Source of the DNA: Ardenticatenaceae bacterium
GTDB lineage: Bacteria; Chloroflexota; Anaerolineae; Promineifilales; Promineifilaceae
Length of the DNA stretch: 17,407 nucleotides
Reading direction: 5' to 3'
Assembly (NCBI GenBank): GCA_020634495.1
Contig: JACKBR010000072.1
Location: 1 to 17,407, forward strand
Part shown: positions 14,405 to 17,407 of the stretch, piece after piece
Position numbering within the stretch: the first letter of the stretch is position 1
Layout of the letters: every line of letters starts with the position of its first letter
Position numbers and translations under genes: made by a program
Notes under the pieces: model-generated
The model's input: only the letters and a program-made list of their open reading frames with translations
Told to the model about the DNA's origin: nothing
Database searches by the model: none

Positions 14405-14942
14405 GATGGTTTGTTACCTTTTGATAAATGCCTCGACTGCGTGTCATGGTGCCAAAATCAACCATCAAGCGGCGCATTTCGGCGTAGTCTGGATGGGCCT
14501 GCTGTAGTCGTTTGTTCACCTCTTTTTCTGGATAGCTCACATTGTCGTCAAAGCGTTCTGCTAGCCAGCCCGCGATTTCTCGCAGTTCGGCTTCATTTTC
14601 TGGCAGCTTTTTTAGCTGTGAGCCGTTTGTGTAGTGGCGCAGCACGCGCTGCCGCAAAGTTTCCTTGTTTTGCGAATCGCCCCGGTGAAAAACGGTGCGG
14701 TTGATTTGCTCCAGCGCATTTTGGTTGAGCTGAAAAGTGTAGGGTGCTATTTCTTTTACCAGGCGAGCGCGCTTGAGGCGGTTTAGATGTTTGATTACGG
14801 CCGTTTCCTTCAATTTCGTCCGCCGGGCCAACTCTGGCACAGAGCAGGTAGCTTCAGCCAAAATGCCTAAAATATGCAGCCGCTCCCGCTGCCCGGCTGC
14901 CTGTAAAAAAGTCACCAATGTGTCAATTTGCTGTGTTTTCAT
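14397..14942 (-). CDS. ArsR-type HTH regulator with C-terminal DUF2087 domain (first of tandem pair)
   Basis: 181 residues from ATG 14942, chosen because GAGGA lies about 9 nt upstream; ATG 14951 and TTG 14957 are alternative in-frame starts. Residues 10-72 are a winged helix (RERLHILGILAE, CSVPELARRTKLKETAVIKHLNRLKRARLV), and residues 106-175 are DUF2087 (GSQLKKLPENEAELREIAGWL, YPEKEVNKRLQQ, DYAEMRRLMVDFGTMTR). It is clearly a diverged paralog of the next gene (same domain order and length) and the promoter-proximal member of the pair. It lacks arsenic-type cysteine ligands, having a single Cys33 at the domain start. The promoter at 14992-15020 contains ATTTAGA half-sites consistent with autoregulation. 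The C-terminus ends TNHHE. It is divergent from methionine aminopeptidase. Confidence 0.83.
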   Translation of the reverse strand: MKTQQIDTLVTFLQAAGQRERLHILGILAEATCSVPELARRTKLKETAVIKHLNRLKRARLVKEIAPYTFQLNQNALEQINRTVFHRGDSQNKETLRQRVLRHYTNGSQLKKLPENEAELREIAGWLAERFDDNVSYPEKEVNKRLQQAHPDYAEMRRLMVDFGTMTRSRGIYQKVTNHHE

Positions 14943-14966
14943 AACCGCCATCCTCAATACGCGAAA

Positions 14967-14990
14967 CTATTTAGACGAAAATCTAAATAG
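14967..14990. promoter_or_regulatory. Operator-like dyad CTATTTAGA-N6-TCTAAATAG
   Basis: Perfect 9-bp arms at 14967-14975 and 14982-14990 around CGAAAA, placed between the -10 box and the start codon of the first HTH gene. This is the classic location for an autorepressor site. Confidence 0.75.
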
Positions 14991-14991
14991 A

Positions 14992-15020
14992 AGAATATCT
15001 AAATAGATAGCATCTGTCAA
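14992..15020 (-). promoter_or_regulatory. Sigma-70 promoter of the HTH/DUF2087 pair
   Basis: On the minus strand TTGACA (15020-15015), 17-bp spacer, TATTCT (14997-14992). Full-consensus -35, a two-mismatch -10 and ideal spacing, 50 bp before the chosen start. The design parallels the nicotinamidase promoter. Confidence 0.75.
14996..15009. promoter_or_regulatory. Second operator-like palindrome TATCTAAATAGATA in the promoter spacer
   Basis: TATCTA and TAGATA arms around AA, overlapping the spacer and the last bases of the -10. It contains the same CTAAATAG/CTATTTAG core as the dyad at 14967-14990, so three or four half-sites line the promoter. Confidence 0.65.
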
Positions 15021-15080
15021 CGGCAGTTTGCTGCGCAAAAAAACCAGTTCGCTTCAAACTGGCAGGCTCTTTTTCTTGTG

Positions 15081-15089
15081 TGCTATACT
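15081..15089 (+). promoter_or_regulatory. Extended -10 promoter candidate for methionine aminopeptidase
   Basis: TGCTATACT, an extended -10 (TGn plus TATACT), about 100 bp before the MetAP start; no good -35. It is preceded by a small CCAGTT/AACTGG hairpin near 15044-15062. Confidence 0.45.
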
Positions 15090-15190
15090 TCGCCTCTTCA
15101 TATTTTTACAATCAATTGTCATGATCCTTTCTGCAAGTTTGCCCAGGCAACCTGCCCGGACAACCGGCAGAATGTATTTGGGGATGTTTT

Positions 15191-15955
15191 ATGAGATTAA
15201 AAAATGCCAAGGCCATCTCTCGTATGCGAGACTCTGGCCGCATGGTGGCCGAATGCTTTGCCCTGCTAGAGGAAAATATTCGCCCTGGGGTTAGCATCCG
15301 TATGCTGGACCAAATAGTAGAAAATTATATTGCGGATCGCGGGGCCGAGCCGTTGTACAAGGGGTATCAGGGCAGCGGCGGCAGCCATCCGCCATTTCCT
15401 GGCGTGATTTGCGCGTCGGTGAATCATGAAATTTGCCACGGGCTGCCGGATGATCGCATTTTGCATGAAGGCGATGTGATCGGCATTGATATTGGTTTGA
15501 AGTACAAAGGTTATTGTGGAGATGCCTGCTATACGTTTCCAGTTGGCACAGTATCACCGGCAACGGCGCGCTTGCTAGAGATTGGCAAAGAGGCGCTTGA
15601 GGTTGGCGTTCAGGCGGTGAAGCCGGGCGGCTACTTGAACGATATTGGTCGGGCCATTCATGATTTGGCCGATGCGCGGGGCGTTTCTGTGGTGCGTGAA
15701 TGGGGTGGGCACGGCATCGGCCGTATTTTGCATGATTCGCCGTCGGTGCTGCACATTCGCCAGTCTGGGCGGGGGCCAAAGCTGCGGCCTGGCATGACGT
15801 TTACCATCGAGCCGATGATTAACCAGGGCGGGCATCAATGGATTTTGTTGCAGGATGGCTGGACGGTGATTACGAAGGATGGGTCGCTTTCGGTACAGTT
15901 TGAGCATACGGTGGCGGTGACGCAGACGGGGGTTGAAGTTTTAACGAAGCTGTAG
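15191..15955 (+). CDS. map: Methionine aminopeptidase, type I
   Basis: 254 residues, a normal bacterial length. It removes the N-terminal methionine from nascent proteins in the cytoplasm. All five metal ligands of the pita-bread fold are present: D100 (VIGIDIG), D111 (GYCGDACYTF), H174 (GGHGIGR), E207 (FTIEPM) and E238 (QFEHTVAV); substrate-side H83 is in HEICHGLPDD. The start ATG 15191 begins MRLKNAKAISRMRDSGRMVAE, the expected opening helix. The upstream GGGGAT offers only a modest ribosome binding site. It converges with the AI-2E-type gene, separated by 20 bp containing a 16-bp palindrome. MetAP often neighbours secY/adk/infA; here it stands alone. Confident. Confidence 0.96.
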   Translation: MRLKNAKAISRMRDSGRMVAECFALLEENIRPGVSIRMLDQIVENYIADRGAEPLYKGYQGSGGSHPPFPGVICASVNHEICHGLPDDRILHEGDVIGIDIGLKYKGYCGDACYTFPVGTVSPATARLLEIGKEALEVGVQAVKPGGYLNDIGRAIHDLADARGVSVVREWGGHGIGRILHDSPSVLHIRQSGRGPKLRPGMTFTIEPMINQGGHQWILLQDGWTVITKDGSLSVQFEHTVAVTQTGVEVLTKL

Positions 15956-15957
15956 GC

Positions 15958-15973
15958 GGATACGGCCGTATCC
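15958..15973. terminator. 16-bp perfect palindrome between convergent genes
   Basis: GGATACGGCCGTATCC, built around the window-wide octamer ACGGCCGT, fills almost the whole 20-bp gap between the stop codons of metAP (15955) and the AI-2E-type gene (15976). It may serve as a shared weak bidirectional terminator; no T-run follows. Confidence 0.5.
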
Positions 15974-15975
15974 CC

Positions 15976-17133
15976 TCAATCAGTCGATTTGAGCGCGGTG
16001 TTGCCTGGGGATTCGGCCGTTTTTTTATCACCCGCATCAATGATTCTGGCCGCCAGGGTCTGGTTATCTGCCCACGGATCCATCTTAAACAGTTTGAAAT
16101 ACGTGTACCGGCTAATCACAGCAATCGAGCCAAGAACCGGCACAATGATCAGAGCGGTTAAGACCCCCGCCAAAGAAAGCGAACCGACAATGGCAATAAA
16201 AATAATCGCCGGATGGATGCGCACGCTGGAGCTCATGATGCGGGGCCGGAGCCAAATATTTTCAATGCCCTGAATCGCCAGATAAAACGTGAGCACAACC
16301 ACCGCAAACAGGCCGTTGGAAACATCCAACGTGTTTGACCCGGCCAGCAGAGCCACAATCGTGGCAATGGCCATGATAATGGCTGGCCCCACCGAAAGCA
16401 GCACATCAAAAATGGCGGCGAAAACCCCAAACAGCAGCGCCCCAGGCAACCCCATAATGAGTGATCCCGCGCCAGTTAGTAAGCCAACGATAATGGACAG
16501 GCGCAGCTGACCCCGAAAATAACGATTCCAAACTAGCTTAATTTGCTCATACAGCTTACGAACATCCGATTCAAACGGTTCTGGCGCCCAGCTAAACAGC
16601 CAGTCACGCAGTTTTCCCCAATCTTGCAGCAAATAATAGGTGGCCACCAAAACCACCAAAATCCAGCCCAGATTGGTGGTGCTGGTTTGCAGCAGCTCCA
16701 CAATGATGTCGGCGCGAATGAAAGAAGAAACCAGTTCAGACAAATCGGCTTCTGGCATCAAGCCGTTCAGGTCGATGCTGGTGTTTAAGACGGTGATTGG
16801 TTCCGAGAAGTAATCTTCCTGGGCCTGGGTCATGATGACCTGCATATCAGCCAGGAAGCTGGCTGTTTGTTCGGGGATGGCTGGGACAAAGATGATAGTG
16901 ACGGTGACGATGGCCCCCAATGAGAGCAAATAAACAAGAAAAACGACAAGTGAGCGGGCAACGCGTGCCCGTTCGTTGACCAGGGTGACAATGGGGTTAA
17001 GTAGATAAGCCAAAAGGGCTGAAATGGCAATGGCGCTAATAAGGGCTTGAGCGGCCGTTATAAACCAGATACAACCGGCCAAAACCAGGGCAAATACAAA
17101 ATATCGGGTTGTTGTACTCCACTCTTTATTCAT
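15976..17133 (-). CDS. AI-2E (PerM/TqsA) family membrane transporter
   Basis: 385 residues with the hydrophobicity layout of the AI-2E transporter family: two N-terminal spans (about 10-30 and 31-48), a third (60-85), a long extracytoplasmic or amphipathic segment (86-150), then spans near 155-170, 210-263, 272-290 and 305-345. The conserved C-terminal stretch ENIWLRPRIMSSSVRIHPAI (291-310), then IVGSLSLAGVLTALIIVPVLGSI (316-338 region), is diagnostic. Family members export autoinducer-2 or act as Na+/H+ antiporters, and many have no assigned substrate; none can be assigned here. The acidic/polar C-terminal tail (350-385) is probably cytoplasmic. ATG 17133 gives the first span directly after a short polar start; no clear ribosome binding site is seen. 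Confidence 0.9.
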   Translation of the reverse strand: MNKEWSTTTRYFVFALVLAGCIWFITAAQALISAIAISALLAYLLNPIVTLVNERARVARSLVVFLVYLLSLGAIVTVTIIFVPAIPEQTASFLADMQVIMTQAQEDYFSEPITVLNTSIDLNGLMPEADLSELVSSFIRADIIVELLQTSTTNLGWILVVLVATYYLLQDWGKLRDWLFSWAPEPFESDVRKLYEQIKLVWNRYFRGQLRLSIIVGLLTGAGSLIMGLPGALLFGVFAAIFDVLLSVGPAIIMAIATIVALLAGSNTLDVSNGLFAVVVLTFYLAIQGIENIWLRPRIMSSSVRIHPAIIFIAIVGSLSLAGVLTALIIVPVLGSIAVISRYTYFKLFKMDPWADNQTLAARIIDAGDKKTAESPGNTALKSTD

Positions 17134-17208
17134 ACAGTTAACAATTTTTTCCAGGAGTTTTGCAATCGGCTTGTAATAGTTTAACAGTTCACGAAAAAAC
17201 GTAGGTGG

Positions 17209-17238
17209 ATTCTAGCGAATTTAGAGCTAAATGTACAA
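17209..17238 (-). promoter_or_regulatory. Promoter candidate for the AI-2E-type gene
   Basis: Minus strand TTGTAC (17238-17233), 18-bp spacer, TAGAAT (17214-17209). The -10 is one mismatch from consensus; the spacer contains a small TTTAG/CTAAA dyad. It lies about 75 bp upstream of the start codon. Confidence 0.5.
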
Positions 17239-17312
17239 TTTTTTTTGCTGCGGTGGTTTTTTCTGTACGTTCGCCAGCGTTGATCTGTTGCAGATTTTTG
17301 GGGATTGATCTT

Positions 17313-17341
17313 AAGGACAGGCTAAATACCTGTCCTTTTTG
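17313..17341 (+). terminator. Orphan rho-independent terminator (plus strand)
   Basis: AAGGACAGG (17313-17321), loop CTAAATA, CCTGTCCTT (17329-17337) followed directly by TTT. A classic terminator with a 9-bp stem, but no plus-strand gene ends nearby: the closest upstream gene on either strand is the minus-strand AI-2E-type gene, transcribed away from it. Confidence 0.8.
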
Positions 17342-17407
17342 TTGGCTGGTGTTCTGGCCCGTTGCCGGATGTGGGTAAACGGCCGTTTCCCTACAATCTC
17401 TTCATCA

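Noticed and set aside
14397..14957. TTG start at 14957 for the first HTH gene
   Set aside because: ATG 14942 has GAGGA at proper spacing and gives the usual N-terminus.
17231..17308. 25-codon ORF before the orphan terminator
   Set aside because: No Shine-Dalgarno sequence, Phe/Cys-rich from T-runs; too weak to call.

Overview
The window looks like chromosomal DNA of a bacterium, most likely a Chloroflexota (Anaerolineae/Caldilineae-like) genome. This is inferred from gene content, from EAD-STAND-TPR and leucine-rich-repeat proteins, from an acidic-tailed ClpP, and from a strikingly over-used palindromic octamer (ACGGCCGT, about 20 exact copies). No 16S rRNA or other decisive marker is present, so the phylum is a guess. 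No tRNA, rRNA, CRISPR array, transposase or phage gene was found.

Layout. 1-134: start of a minus-strand tRNA 2-thiouridylase (MnmA), cut by the window edge. 156-2489: membrane-anchored EAD-NB-ARC-TPR STAND ATPase (minus). 2713-3384: Nudix hydrolase (minus). 3385-3778: divergent non-coding region with two copies of a roughly 98-bp repeat. 3779-5410: leucine-rich-repeat lipoprotein (plus). 5411-5623: short spacer with an inverted repeat. 5624-6802: cysteine desulfurase (minus). 6880-8967: soluble GAF-PAS histidine kinase (minus). 8968-9544: AT-rich non-coding region with two inverted repeats. 9545-10831: enolase (plus). 10970-11581: ClpP-family protease (plus), followed by a strong terminator. 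11663-11773: a 36-residue single-membrane-span peptide. 11858-12643: a stand-alone von Willebrand A (vWA) protein. 12735-13664: a nicotinamidase-like hydrolase; these last three are all on the minus strand. 13835-14942: tandem ArsR-type HTH/DUF2087 regulators (minus). 15191-15955: methionine aminopeptidase (plus), convergent with an AI-2E/PerM-type membrane protein (15976-17133, minus). 17134-17407: promoter region and an orphan terminator.

How the genes may work together. Cysteine desulfurase and MnmA form the classical sulfur relay for tRNA 2-thiouridine. Here they lie on the same strand but are separated by about 5.5 kb carrying STAND, Nudix and LRR genes, which suggests accessory insertion between them. 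The nicotinamidase-like gene has a near-consensus sigma-70 promoter with a 17-bp dyad exactly filling the -35/-10 spacer and a second copy just downstream. The two HTH/DUF2087 genes overlap by 8 bp and have their own promoter packed with ATTTAGA-type half-sites, suggesting autoregulation. A 60-bp palindromic element (AGACCCTAAGGGTTT stem) occurs three times, always between co-directional minus-strand genes.
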